A DNA stretch of 64,000 nt, taken from positions 124,001-188,000 of the forward strand of contig CBDAQW010000018.1 in assembly GCA_965199185.1 (NCBI GenBank). Reading direction: 5' to 3'. Of this stretch, positions 38,477 to 47,757 are shown one piece after another. This DNA is from Endozoicomonas sp965199185. GTDB taxonomy: Bacteria; Pseudomonadota; Gammaproteobacteria; Pseudomonadales; Endozoicomonadaceae. Below the pieces are notes generated by a model. It worked only from the letters and a program-made list of their open reading frames with translations. It did no database searches and was not told the origin of the DNA. The translations under genes were made by a program, and so were the position numbers. The number at the start of each line of letters is the position of its first letter. Position 1 is the stretch's first letter.

Positions 38477-39694
38477 TTAGTTTGAGTATTTATCAAATAC
38501 CAGGCAGGCATTGGTGCCACCAAAACCAAAACTGTTGGACATGATTCTTGTGGTTTCTTGCTCAAGAGCGTCACCAACAATGATTGGCATACCTTCAGCT
38601 TTTTCGTCGAGGTGGCTTATGTTAGCAGAAGCGGCAATAAAGTTGTGCTTCATCATCAGCAGGCAGTATATGGCTTCTTGCACACCAGCAGCACCCAAAG
38701 AGTGACCGGACAGAGACTTGGTGGAAGAAATCAACGGCATATCATTGCCAAAGACTTCTCTTAACGCTTTGAGCTCTGCGACATCACCTACGGGCGTACT
38801 GGTGCCGTGGGTGTTAATGTAGTCGATTGGGCCGTCCAGGTTTTCCATGGCCAGTCGCATACAGCGTTCTGCACCCTCGCCGGAAGGCGCTACCATGTCA
38901 TAGCCATCGGATGTAGCCGCATAGCCGGTGACTTCGGCGTAGATTTTGGCGCCGCGGGCTTTGGCGTGTTCCAGTTCTTCCAGAACCACCATGCCGCCGC
39001 CGCCGGCAATAACAAATCCGTCACGGTCGGCATCGTAAGCTCGGGAAGCACTTTCTGCGGAATCATTATACTTGGTGCTCAGTGCGCCCATGGCATCAAA
39101 CAAACCGGTTTGGGTCCAGTGCTCTTCTTCACCGCCACCGGCGAAGACGACGTCCTGCTTGCCCAGCTGTATTTGTTCTACTGCATTACCAATACAGTGC
39201 GCACTGGTCGCACAGGCCGAGGTAATGGAGTAGTTGATACCTTTGATCTTGAATGGTGTGGCAAGACAGGCCGAAATGGTGGACCCCATAGTGCGGGTTA
39301 CCCGATAAGGACCTACTCGTTTAACACCTTTCTCACGCATGATGTCTGCGGATTCGACAATGTTTTCAGAAGAGGCACCACCAGAAGCTGCAATAAGACC
39401 GGTGCGTGGGTTAGATACCTGATCTTCTGTGAGACCGGAATCTTCCACTGCCTGTTTCATGGCGATGTAAGCATAAGCCGCTGCATTTCCCATAAAGCGG
39501 AGTGTTTTGCGGTCAATGTGCTCGGCAAAATCAATGTCAACCGAACCGCTGACCTGACTGCGGAAACCGTGCTCCTGGTAACTTTCGTTAAAACGAATAC
39601 CAGAGCGTCCCTGTTTAAGTGCGCCAGCCACTTCGTCCTGAGTGATACCAAGGCAGGAAGTAATGCCAATCCCTGTAACAACAACACGTTTCAT
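38477..39694 (-). CDS. fabB: 3-oxoacyl-ACP synthase I
   Basis: FabB elongates acyl-ACP and is essential for unsaturated fatty acid synthesis together with FabA. The catalytic Cys lies in SITSACATSAHCIG, and the two catalytic His lie in NTHGTSTPVGD and GHSLGAAGV. The length of 405 residues fits FabB. I start at the ATG at 39694 (MKRVVVTGIG); a TTG three codons upstream is possible. It follows fabA by 28 bases on the same strand, forming the pseudomonad-type fabAB operon. Confidence 0.96.
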   Translation of the reverse strand: MKRVVVTGIGITSCLGITQDEVAGALKQGRSGIRFNESYQEHGFRSQVSGSVDIDFAEHIDRKTLRFMGNAAAYAYIAMKQAVEDSGLTEDQVSNPRTGLIAASGGASSENIVESADIMREKGVKRVGPYRVTRTMGSTISACLATPFKIKGINYSITSACATSAHCIGNAVEQIQLGKQDVVFAGGGEEEHWTQTGLFDAMGALSTKYNDSAESASRAYDADRDGFVIAGGGGMVVLEELEHAKARGAKIYAEVTGYAATSDGYDMVAPSGEGAERCMRLAMENLDGPIDYINTHGTSTPVGDVAELKALREVFGNDMPLISSTKSLSGHSLGAAGVQEAIYCLLMMKHNFIAASANISHLDEKAEGMPIIVGDALEQETTRIMSNSFGFGGTNACLVFDKYSN

Positions 39695-39722
39695 CTGTGT
39701 CAACCTGAATAGCCTGTAAAAA

Positions 39723-40235
39723 TCAGAAAGAGTCAGTGTTCTGGAAGAGCCCTACACGCAGCCCTTCCGCCGTATAAATTTCCTTACCGTCAACACTGAC
39801 ACTGCCGTCTGCAATCCCCAATACCAGCTTGCGGGCGATCACACGTTTAATATCAATTTGATAGGTCACTTTCTTGTTGGTCGGCAAAATCTGGCCAGTG
39901 AACTTTACTTCACCGCTACCCAGAGCTCGTCCACGCCCGGGGTTGCCAAGCCAGCCGAGGTGAAAGCCGACCAGTTGCCACATGGCGTCCAGACCTAGAC
40001 AACCCGGCATCACAGGGTCGCCGGGGAAGTGGCAGTCGAAGAACCAAAGGTCGGGAGTGATGTCCAGTTCTGCAATAATCTCACCCTTGCCGTATTTGCC
40101 ACCTTCGTCACTGATGCGCACAATGCGATCGATCATTAGCATATTTGGTGCTGGTAGCTGGGCATTGCCAGCACCAAACAACTCACCCTGTGAGCAGCGA
40201 ATAAGGTCGTCTTTATTGAAGGAGTCTTGCTTCAT
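39723..40235 (-). CDS. fabA: 3-hydroxydecanoyl-ACP dehydratase/isomerase
   Basis: FabA dehydrates 3-hydroxydecanoyl-ACP and isomerises trans-2 to cis-3, starting unsaturated fatty acid synthesis. The active-site His and Asp are in HFPGDPVMPGCLGLDAMW (about residues 70-87). The length of 170 residues is standard. It is the first gene of fabAB, with a long leader upstream. Confidence 0.97.
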   Translation of the reverse strand: MKQDSFNKDDLIRCSQGELFGAGNAQLPAPNMLMIDRIVRISDEGGKYGKGEIIAELDITPDLWFFDCHFPGDPVMPGCLGLDAMWQLVGFHLGWLGNPGRGRALGSGEVKFTGQILPTNKKVTYQIDIKRVIARKLVLGIADGSVSVDGKEIYTAEGLRVGLFQNTDSF

Positions 40236-40702
40236 TAGTACTTTGGTTCCTGGATTGTCCAGCGCCTGCCTGTTAGCCTGCCTTTAACATAGTACCCTGT
40301 AAAAATAGAGGGTTCTATCATTAGTTCTGGCACTGAATATACCATTGCAAGGCTTCTGTCACAGGGGTAGGCGGCTCTATGTAACAAAAAGACAACAGTG
40401 GAAAACAACCTGAAATATCAGTCTTACAGATAAACCACTTCGTAACACGCTACTGACATAGCCCATTTTATAAGGCTGACAACGCTTTTCATAAGCCTTG
40501 TGCAGATAAAAGGACAGGGCAAATTGAACAGAGTCAGTTACAAAACCGGTAGCGGTGTTCTGAATTGCTGCGTTTTCTTAACACAAACAAACCGGTAGAA
40601 TAGCAGAGACGTTTAATTCTTACTTTTCTGGCGACAGTTTCTAGCCAAAGTTTTTTACCACAGCTATCAACAAGGGCTCTTTGAGCAACGGTTGCAGACA
40701 CT
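40236..40702. promoter_or_regulatory. Divergent fabA / gpsA intergenic region
   Basis: This 467-base spacer has no credible ORF. A near-palindrome with arms TAGTACCCT and AGGGTTCTA (40290-40317, one mismatch) lies about 55-80 bases before fabA and could be a regulator site or leader hairpin. I do not recognise a FabR or FadR consensus. The remainder shows nothing I can name. Confidence 0.4.
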
Positions 40703-41740
40703 ATGACAGATACGCCAAACAACAATGGCAGGCATTATAACATAGCAGTGCTGGGGGGAGGCAGTTTTGGTACGGCGTTGGCGGATATTTCTGCGACCAA
40801 TGGTCATCGTGTCCGTTTATGGATGCGCAGCCAGGAACAGGTTGACAGCATCAATAATGAGCACGTAAATCGCCGTTATTTACCGGATTTCACCATTCAT
40901 TCTGCAGTGTCTGCATCCGCTGATCTACAGCAGGTAGTGGCTGATGCGGATATTGTATTTATCGCTATCCCCAGTAAATCATTCCGTGAGGTGGTTCAGA
41001 AAACCGGTGGTTTACTGAAGCAAAAACTGGTTGTAAGTACCACTAAAGGTATTGAGCCGGTCACGTTTGATTTGATGAGTGAAATTCTCCGTGAAGAAAT
41101 CCCGGATATCCGCCTTGGTGTTTTGAGTGGGCCAAATCTGGCGAAAGAGATTGTCGCCAAAGCGGTTACAGCAACGGTGATTGCCAGTGAAGATGCTGAA
41201 TTGATACAGATTATTCAGTCAGTATTGCATTGTGATTATTTCCGGGTTTACTCAAACACTGACGTTTATGGAGTCGAGCTTGCCGGAGCATTAAAGAATA
41301 TCTTTGCTATTGTTTCCGGTATCGGTGCTGCCATGGGCATGGGTGAAAACACCAAAAGTATGCTGATTACCCGCAGTTTGGCAGAGATGAGTCGTTTTGC
41401 TGTGAAGCTTGGTGCTGATCCGATGACGTTTCTGGGGTTGGCCGGAGTCGGGGATCTGATCGCAACCTGCACCTCTAGTCTCAGTCGTAACTATCGGGTG
41501 GGCTATGCTCTCGGCAAGGGTAAGACGCTGAATGAAGCAGAAACCTCGCTTGGCCAGGTTGCTGAAGGTGTAAATACACTCAGTCAGGTGAAGCATAAAG
41601 CAGATGAGTTGGATGTGTATATGCCGCTGGTGGATGGGTTGTATAAAATAATTTTCGAAGAATGCAGTATTGATACTCTGGTGAAAGGTATGATGTTGCG
41701 TGAGCAGAAAACAGACGTAGAATTTATGACAATAAAATAA
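40703..41740 (+). CDS. gpsA: Glycerol-3-phosphate dehydrogenase [NAD(P)+]
   Basis: GpsA reduces dihydroxyacetone phosphate to sn-glycerol 3-phosphate for phospholipid synthesis. The Rossmann motif is VLGGGSFGTALA, the catalytic region contains VSTTKGIEPVT and the conserved Lys-containing VELAGALKNIFAI, and TCTSSLSRNYRVGYALG is present. The length of 345 residues is normal. It is followed after 28 bases by the DUF4389 gene and then sixA. Confidence 0.95.
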   Translation: MTDTPNNNGRHYNIAVLGGGSFGTALADISATNGHRVRLWMRSQEQVDSINNEHVNRRYLPDFTIHSAVSASADLQQVVADADIVFIAIPSKSFREVVQKTGGLLKQKLVVSTTKGIEPVTFDLMSEILREEIPDIRLGVLSGPNLAKEIVAKAVTATVIASEDAELIQIIQSVLHCDYFRVYSNTDVYGVELAGALKNIFAIVSGIGAAMGMGENTKSMLITRSLAEMSRFAVKLGADPMTFLGLAGVGDLIATCTSSLSRNYRVGYALGKGKTLNEAETSLGQVAEGVNTLSQVKHKADELDVYMPLVDGLYKIIFEECSIDTLVKGMMLREQKTDVEFMTIK

Positions 41741-41768
41741 CCACAGTCAGTTTTGGAGGAATACCGGG

Positions 41769-42086
41769 ATGGACGAAAACGTAATCAAGAATCTAAAGTC
41801 AGAATCTCGTTGGTTGAGACTCCTGTTTATGGTGTTCTTTGGCACCGTAGGTGTGTTTGCTACCTGGCTGATTATGGCGCTTGCTGCGATTCAGGCGGCT
41901 CACGGTTTTGTCAAAGGAGTAGGCAATCAGCGGCTGATGGCATTCACTGAGGGGCTAAATCGATTCGTATTCCAGATTGCTCAGTTTCTGACTTATAACA
42001 GTGACGACAAACCGTACCCGTTTTCAGACTGGCCCGATGCGGACAATGATTCTGACAATCAAGACGTGAGTGATACCACCCAATGA
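41769..42086 (+). CDS. DUF4389 membrane protein
   Basis: This 105-residue protein has one or two membrane segments (about 19-45, LLFMVFFGTVGVFATWL) and the family pattern FTEGLNRFVFQIAQFLTYNSD, with an acidic C-terminus. The family has no known function but is often next to gpsA and sixA, as here. Overlap of its stop with the sixA start (ATGA) indicates one transcript. Confidence 0.83.
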   Translation: MDENVIKNLKSESRWLRLLFMVFFGTVGVFATWLIMALAAIQAAHGFVKGVGNQRLMAFTEGLNRFVFQIAQFLTYNSDDKPYPFSDWPDADNDSDNQDVSDTTQ

Positions 42087-42532
42087 AGTTGATTATCATG
42101 CGCCATGGCGAGGCAGGTTGGGCTGCCGCCAGTGATTTTGAGCGGGTTCTGACTGCGCGCGGACAACAGGAAGTGCTGAATACTGCCAGTAAGCTGGCTG
42201 AAAAAGAGACGGTTGATAAGGTGCTCGCCAGTCCCTATTTGCGGGCACAACAGACGGCTGACATCGTGGCTGAAACGCTGGGCTGTTCAGTCGGTACTCT
42301 TGATGCCCTGATTCCAGAGGGAAGCCCTGGCAAAGTGGTTGAGCAGCTGCCTGAATCGGGTACCGTTTTGCTGGCTAGCCACATGCCGTTGGTCAGTGTT
42401 CTTGCAGGCTTGCTTTGCGATGGTGTTACTTCGCGAGGCCCTGGTTTTAACACGGCTCATGCTCTCGTACTGGAAATGGAATTTCCGGCGCCAGGCCTGG
42501 CAACAGAAGTGCGCTGGATTGCACCTGGCTAA
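42083..42532 (+). CDS. sixA: Phosphohistidine phosphatase SixA
   Basis: SixA is a small histidine phosphatase that removes phosphate from HPt domains (ArcB in E. coli) and from the nitrogen phosphotransferase system. The RHG catalytic motif is in IIMRHGEAGWAA, and the second His is in LLASHMPLVSVLAG. Two HPt-bearing kinases occur in this window, but a direct link to them is only conjecture. The length of 149 residues is normal. Confidence 0.92.
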   Translation: MKLIIMRHGEAGWAAASDFERVLTARGQQEVLNTASKLAEKETVDKVLASPYLRAQQTADIVAETLGCSVGTLDALIPEGSPGKVVEQLPESGTVLLASHMPLVSVLAGLLCDGVTSRGPGFNTAHALVLEMEFPAPGLATEVRWIAPG

Positions 42533-42606
42533 GGAATAGTCCTGAAATAATTTCCCTGTTGCATCCAGATACAGGAATAGCTCTGTAATTCCACTTTGGA
42601 AGGAAT

Positions 42607-44115
42607 TTATCGAACTGAATAGTCATGCTTTTCATTGTCAAATATGAAGCGGCAGTTAATGAATTGATAGTGTTTGATGACTTCGTTGTTATCATTATTA
42701 TCTGTATGGAAAAGACAGTTTTCAAAAGTAATGTTTTCAAAAATAAATGCAATTTTTTTTCCTTTTAACTGTTGAGAGAAATCAATATTTTTGATGGTTT
42801 TATTGCTTAATTTCATTTCTATAGAAATAATTTCGCGCCAATCCTTTATGCCAGTATAATCCGCTGCTTTGTTATAGTGGTACGCTTCTAGTTCAGCTTC
42901 TTTCGGGAAGGCAGAAATACGTCCTATCAGAATTTGGCGTTTAAAATCTTCGACATCTTCTGTTGTTGTCTGTTGTGTTGGTGCTTGCTGTGTTATTCTA
43001 TCCGTTGAGCGTTCATAACCATGAAGTATTTTAAATGTTGCTGGTTTTTTATGATTTTTTTCTATGAATTCATCTAATATTTGAGAGGCTAATGCAGACT
43101 CAAGATCATCACTGTCTTTTATAACATTAGTTGTCTTTTTTGTCTCGATAGTTTTTTCAAATAATATCTGGTCACTGTCTTCACTATTAAAACATTTTAT
43201 TATGTACTTGTTTTCATGCTTTTCAACATTAACAGAGTACTCGGCTGTTTGCTTAATGCTATAACCAGTCTTTGTCTTGTTGTTAATACCAACTATGCGG
43301 AGAGCATAGGGGTAATTCTGGTTGATAGAATTTAAAAGACCTAAAGGATCGTTATCGATGTAGGGAGCGGCGCGAGTGGTAATTAAATTTTCGTTCTTGA
43401 CCACATTACCAAGACCTTTTGCAGCAAGATAAAGCGTCATCTTGTCTTTTTCGAGAGCAGGATCCTTTACACTTCTAACGTAGGTCAGTAAAAAGTCACA
43501 GTTAGCTATAGGCCCTGTTTCGTTTCCACTTCCTGGTAAGACAGATGAATTGTATATAAGAGCATCTTCATGGGGCTGAAGATTGTGCTTTATTTCCATG
43601 TGCCAGTGCTGATCGAAGTTAGCACCGATGCCGCAATTATGTTTATCAGAGATGCTTTCTATTATGTTTCTTAGCGGGTTGTTATCTTGATTGGTAAATC
43701 TGATAGGTTTTGAATCAGAAAAATAATCTTGACTTTCATTTTCACAATAAAAAGCACCTTTAAATGTTGTGTTAAATGTTTTTTTGGTATTAAGTACTTT
43801 AAATACTTCATTGAAATCTTTTTTTTCTTCTCCTGATTTAAGAAGGTTGGTGAAAGGGTTTTGTTCTTTCTTTATGCCAATCGCACACACTTTACGGTCT
43901 AAAATTGATCTTCTGCTGCAAGGGAAGTTGAGCTCTGGATTAAGTGTTATATCCTTCTCGTCAGTGCAATATACCTGCACAGGATGACTCATGAGGTATA
44001 CATCTTTTCCGCACCACCTTTTAGGTGTCTCAGGGATTAATGGCTGCCCGCTGGTATATGATGCTTCAGGTTGTTCCGGATTTGTATACTCAAGCTTACT
44101 GATTTCATTTCCCAT
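42607..44115 (-). CDS. AT-rich orphan protein with N-myristoylation-like start (putative effector)
   Basis: I do not recognise this 502-residue protein. Its N-terminus MGNEISK fits the eukaryotic N-myristoylation pattern M-G-x-x-x-S/T with a basic residue after it. There is no signal peptide or membrane helix. The middle is polar and Lys/Asn-rich. A Gln/Thr-rich linker near residue 385 precedes a C-terminal stretch with pentapeptide-like rungs (IKNIDFS, FENITFENCLF, YQFINCRFIF). Base composition is clearly more AT-rich than the flanking sixA and lpxH genes, and a repeat element lies just upstream, both of which suggest horizontal gain. A secreted effector acting in a eukaryotic host is my inference. 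Any adhesion, toxin or structural role remains open. Confidence 0.6.
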   Translation of the reverse strand: MGNEISKLEYTNPEQPEASYTSGQPLIPETPKRWCGKDVYLMSHPVQVYCTDEKDITLNPELNFPCSRRSILDRKVCAIGIKKEQNPFTNLLKSGEEKKDFNEVFKVLNTKKTFNTTFKGAFYCENESQDYFSDSKPIRFTNQDNNPLRNIIESISDKHNCGIGANFDQHWHMEIKHNLQPHEDALIYNSSVLPGSGNETGPIANCDFLLTYVRSVKDPALEKDKMTLYLAAKGLGNVVKNENLITTRAAPYIDNDPLGLLNSINQNYPYALRIVGINNKTKTGYSIKQTAEYSVNVEKHENKYIIKCFNSEDSDQILFEKTIETKKTTNVIKDSDDLESALASQILDEFIEKNHKKPATFKILHGYERSTDRITQQAPTQQTTTEDVEDFKRQILIGRISAFPKEAELEAYHYNKAADYTGIKDWREIISIEMKLSNKTIKNIDFSQQLKGKKIAFIFENITFENCLFHTDNNDNNEVIKHYQFINCRFIFDNEKHDYSVR

Positions 44116-44520
44116 TTTTTTATTACCTTTACCTTATTGCTTCAAGCTTTCTTCTAATGGCTGTGAAAACTAAGAGTTCTGAAACAGGATAAAGTTCGTA
44201 TTTTGTACAGCGAGGCTGACAAGGTTGTTATACCTATCCTGCTTTCTAATTACCGTAGTGAGCATGGCAGGCTGGTCGTCAGCACAAGGCGGAATGATGA
44301 GTAATAGCGAGCTATTGCGAGGAATTCCAACGCAGGACTGGCGCTCAGTTTGTCAGCGCAATAGCGTAGGTAGAAGGTAGGATTGGTATATAAGTACCCG
44401 GTCATATGGAGTCGAATATTTCTGGTTTATTGGGCTGGTACTATTATCCTTAATCAACAGCTGTGGGAGAATCAGGAAGTTATTTCGTGGCTATTCCTAA
44501 ACCGCACTCCATTAGGTGGT
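44116..44520. other. Intergenic region upstream of the orphan gene
   Basis: This 405-base gap between two minus-strand genes has no credible ORF. It contains the imperfect inverted-repeat element at 44229-44390, and the AT-rich 100 bases next to the orphan gene presumably hold its promoter. Nothing else is evident. Confidence 0.5.
44229..44390. repeat. Imperfect MITE-like element
   Basis: The ends of this 162-bp segment are imperfect inverted repeats: 17 of the outer 20 bases match between TATACCTATCCTGCTTTCTA on the left and the complement of the right end. Weaker complementarity continues inward. There is no coding potential. The layout resembles a non-autonomous transposable element or a dispersed intergenic repeat; copy number in the genome is unknown. 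Confidence 0.5.
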
Positions 44521-45243
44521 TTATAGCGAAAATTTTTGTAAGTCTATCCCTTTTTCTGAGGCTTCCAGGCACCAGCCAAATTGATCCCAGTCGCCCAGTA
44601 CGTAACGCTTACCCATCCCCCTTTCTAATTTAACATCGTGAATGGCAGGGCGATGAGTATGACCGTGGATCATTTTGGTGACGCCAGCCTTATTCATAAC
44701 CCGAATCACTTCTTCAGGTGTGACATCCATTATTTTCAGTGTTTTTCCAGTTTTGGCTTTTTTGCTGTTCTCACGAATCTTGCTCCCTAGATTTTGTCGA
44801 TAAGAGAGCGGTGTTTTGCGTAAGATGGCCATCACCAGTGGATTTCGAATCCGTTTTCGATATTTCAAATATTGAATGTCTGCCGTGCAAAGCAGGTCGC
44901 CATGCATTAATAATACCGGTTCGGAATTAAGCTCAATAAGGCAAGGGTCTTTTAACCAGTGAGCACCGGTTGCTTTGAGGAAGGCTTTGCCCAGTGCAAA
45001 ATCACGATTGCCTGGCATCAGATAAAGGGATTTTCCGGTATCCGAAAACTGCTTCAGTTGCGCGGCAATGTCATGATGGAAGGGTTCCATAGCATCGTCG
45101 CCAACCCAGTATTCAAAGAAATCACCAAGAATGTAGAGCGCATCAGCTTTTGGCGCACGATGAGTCATAAACTCACAAAACGCCCGGGCAATGACCGGGC
45201 GTTCTGGAGTTAAATGCAAGTCCGAAATAAACAGGACGGTCAT
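44521..45243 (-). CDS. lpxH: UDP-2,3-diacylglucosamine diphosphatase
   Basis: LpxH hydrolyses UDP-2,3-diacylglucosamine to lipid X in lipid A synthesis. The metallophosphoesterase motifs are complete: ISDLHLTPERP, GDFFEYWVGDD, PGNRDFALG and HGHTHRPAIH. The length of 240 residues is standard. Its start overlaps the ppiB stop by ATGA; ppiB-lpxH is a common pair next to divergent glnS-cysS. Confidence 0.95.
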   Translation of the reverse strand: MTVLFISDLHLTPERPVIARAFCEFMTHRAPKADALYILGDFFEYWVGDDAMEPFHHDIAAQLKQFSDTGKSLYLMPGNRDFALGKAFLKATGAHWLKDPCLIELNSEPVLLMHGDLLCTADIQYLKYRKRIRNPLVMAILRKTPLSYRQNLGSKIRENSKKAKTGKTLKIMDVTPEEVIRVMNKAGVTKMIHGHTHRPAIHDVKLERGMGKRYVLGDWDQFGWCLEASEKGIDLQKFSL

Positions 45244-45734
45244 TCAATGATTTCCGCAGATTCAATCACCACATCATCCATTGGTACATCCTGATGACCT
45301 GAGCGAAAGGTGGTTTTTACACCCTTGATTTTATTGACCACATCCATGCCTTCAGTTACCTTGCCGAATACACAGTAGCCCCAGCCATCGGTAGTTTTAG
45401 AGCTATGGTTCAGAAAAGAGTTGTTAGACACATTGATGAAGAACTGAGCAGTGGCTGAGTGTGGATCCATAGTGCGAGCCATGGCTACAGTACCGAGTTC
45501 GTTTTTCAGCCCATTATCGGCTTCGTTCTCAATAGGTTTTTTTGTGGATTTTTGCTCCATGCCGGGTTCAAAACCACCGCCCTGAATCATAAAGCCATCA
45601 ATGATGCGGTGGAAAATAGTACCATCAAAATGACCTTCTTTTACATATTCAAGGAAGTTGGCAACTGTCTTTGGGGCTTTTTCGCCATCCAGTTCCAGTT
45701 TGATATCGCCGAAATTGGTATGTAATACAACCAT
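45240..45734 (-). CDS. ppiB: Cytoplasmic peptidyl-prolyl cis-trans isomerase B
   Basis: This cyclophilin catalyses proline isomerisation. The active-site FHRIIDGFMIQGG and core GTVAMARTMDPHSATAQFF are present. The usual N-terminus MVVLHTNFGDI starts at 45734; an in-frame start nine codons upstream is less likely. No signal peptide is seen, which fits the cytoplasmic PpiB rather than PpiA. It is divergent from glnS. Confidence 0.94.
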   Translation of the reverse strand: MVVLHTNFGDIKLELDGEKAPKTVANFLEYVKEGHFDGTIFHRIIDGFMIQGGGFEPGMEQKSTKKPIENEADNGLKNELGTVAMARTMDPHSATAQFFINVSNNSFLNHSSKTTDGWGYCVFGKVTEGMDVVNKIKGVKTTFRSGHQDVPMDDVVIESAEIIE

Positions 45735-46013
45735 GGGTTTACCGTTTCTCAGTGATGCCACTATGGGCGTGAGAGGCAGATTCTAGGCGTTTATAACGCT
45801 CCTGTAAAAGCAATCCGCCATGAAACCGGTACAGGACGTCTGAAAAAAGCCGGTTCTTACGATGAATCAATCCGTTTCCCTTGTGGATATCCGTTTCTCA
45901 AGCAAAGCGGATATGGTAGTCTTTGCCGATTATGCTTCAGGGTCCCAGGCTCAGGATCAACCTTCCGACGCTGGCGACTCATCTGCAACCCTTTCAAAGA
46001 TGCATCAGTGATA

Positions 46014-47687
46014 ATGAGCGCAACAGACAAACCTCTGAATTTTCTGGAACAGATTATTGAAAAAGATCTGGCTGAAGGCCGGGTCGCTACTGTTCATACC
46101 CGTTTCCCGCCGGAGCCCAATGGCTTTCTGCACATAGGGCACGCTACTTCTATCTGCCTGAACTTTGGTCTGGCAGAAAAGTACCAGGGTCAATGTAATC
46201 TGCGTTTTGATGACACTAATCCTGAAAAGGAAGAGCAGGTGTACGTTGATGCCATTCAGGAAGACATTAAATGGCTGGGATTTAAATGGTCTGAAGGTGT
46301 GCGTTTTGCGTCCAGCTATTTTGACCAGTTCTATGAATGGGCTCTGCATTTGATTAAAGAAGGCAAAGCCTATGTTGATCATCAAGACGCTGAATCCATG
46401 CGGGAAACCCGTGGTAATTTTAATAAGCCTGGTGTAGAAACCGCAGATCGCAAGAAAAGTGTTGAAGAAAATCTGGTCGAGTTTGAAAAAATGCGTGCCG
46501 GTGACTACGAAGAAGGCAAGGCGTGCTTGCGTGCCAAAATTGATCTGCAAAGTTCTAACATGAATATGCGTGATCCGGTGCTCTATCGAATTCGCAAAGT
46601 GCCCCACCATCAGACAGGCGATAAGTGGTGCATCTATCCAAGCTACGATTTTGCTCATGGCCAGGAAGATGCTATTGAAGGTATTACCCACTCTATCTGT
46701 ACGTTGGAGTTTCAGGATCATCGCCCACTGTATGAATGGTTTCTGGAGAATCTACCGGTACCTTCCAAACCGGTTCAGTATGAGTTTGCCCGTACCAATC
46801 TGAACTACACCGTAACGTCCAAACGCAAGCTCAAGCGCTTGGTGGACGAAGAGCGTGTATCCGGCTGGGATGATCCTCGTATGCCAACGGTGTCCGGTAT
46901 GCGTCGTCGGGGTTATACGCCTGCGTCTATTCGCAAGTTCTCTGAAATGGTGGGCGTGAGTCGCACCGATGGTATTGCTGATATTTCCATGCTCGAACAT
47001 GCCATTCGCAGCGATCTTAATGACAATGCCTATCGTGCCATGGCCGTATTGAACCCTCTGAAACTGGTGATTACCAACCTGCCAGAAGGTGAAGTTCAGG
47101 AGATGACAGCAGCGGCACACCCCAGCAAAGCAGAAATGGGTGAACGCACACTGCCATTCACCCGTGAAATCTATATTGATCGTGCCGACTTCACCGAAGA
47201 TACTACGCTGTCTCGCAAGAAGTTTAAACGTCTGGTGTCTGGCGAATACGTGCGCCTTCGCAGTGCCTACGTCATTAAGGCTGACGAGGTGATTAAAGAC
47301 GATAATGGTGACATTATTGAGGTGCATGCTTCTTATGTGCCCGGCACTGTTGGTGAGAATCCGCCGGAAGGCATCAAGCCACGTGGTGTGATTCACTGGG
47401 TATCGGCTTCACACAGTAAAGAAGCTGAGCTGCGTATGTACGATCGTCTTTTCAACCACGAAGCGCCGGATCGGGGTGATGAAGACTTTATCACGCACAT
47501 GAATCCGGAATCCCTCAAGGTTCAGACCGCCAGGGTTGAGCCGAGTCTGGTGGAAGCCAGACCAGAACAAAGTTTCCAGTTTGAACGTGAAGGCTACTTT
47601 GTGGCAGATCGTCATGATCACAGCGCTGAGAAGCCTGTGTTCAACCTGACTATTGGTTTAAAAGATACCTGGGCGAAAAAAATCTAA
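46014..47687 (+). CDS. glnS: Glutaminyl-tRNA synthetase
   Basis: This class I synthetase charges tRNA-Gln. The HIGH motif is in PPEPNGFLHIGHAT and the KMSKS-equivalent is VTSKRKLKRL. The C-terminal anticodon-binding beta barrels are complete. The ATG at 46014 gives the family N-terminus (MSATDKPLNF); a GTG two codons earlier is possible. The length of 557 residues is normal, and cysS follows. Confidence 0.97.
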   Translation: MSATDKPLNFLEQIIEKDLAEGRVATVHTRFPPEPNGFLHIGHATSICLNFGLAEKYQGQCNLRFDDTNPEKEEQVYVDAIQEDIKWLGFKWSEGVRFASSYFDQFYEWALHLIKEGKAYVDHQDAESMRETRGNFNKPGVETADRKKSVEENLVEFEKMRAGDYEEGKACLRAKIDLQSSNMNMRDPVLYRIRKVPHHQTGDKWCIYPSYDFAHGQEDAIEGITHSICTLEFQDHRPLYEWFLENLPVPSKPVQYEFARTNLNYTVTSKRKLKRLVDEERVSGWDDPRMPTVSGMRRRGYTPASIRKFSEMVGVSRTDGIADISMLEHAIRSDLNDNAYRAMAVLNPLKLVITNLPEGEVQEMTAAAHPSKAEMGERTLPFTREIYIDRADFTEDTTLSRKKFKRLVSGEYVRLRSAYVIKADEVIKDDNGDIIEVHASYVPGTVGENPPEGIKPRGVIHWVSASHSKEAELRMYDRLFNHEAPDRGDEDFITHMNPESLKVQTARVEPSLVEARPEQSFQFEREGYFVADRHDHSAEKPVFNLTIGLKDTWAKKI

Positions 47688-47697
47688 TCACTTAGGT

Positions 47698-47721
47698 CGG
47701 TTTACCCTTTAGGGTAAGCCG
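47698..47721 (+). terminator. Hairpin between glnS and cysS
   Basis: Arms CGGTTTACCC (47698-47707) and GGGTAAGCCG (47712-47721) pair with one wobble around a 4-base loop, ten bases after the glnS stop. No T-tract follows, so it may be an attenuator or processing site rather than a full terminator. Confidence 0.4.
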
Positions 47722-47757
47722 GTCTGCGTCAAGGGATGTGAATTACAGGAAATTAAT

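Noticed and set aside
38807..39712. 301-residue open frame antisense to fabB
   Set aside because: The opposite strand encodes a complete FabB with all catalytic residues; the antisense peptide has no recognisable features.
46005..46721. 238-residue open frame antisense to glnS
   Set aside because: It lies fully inside glnS and shows no domain.
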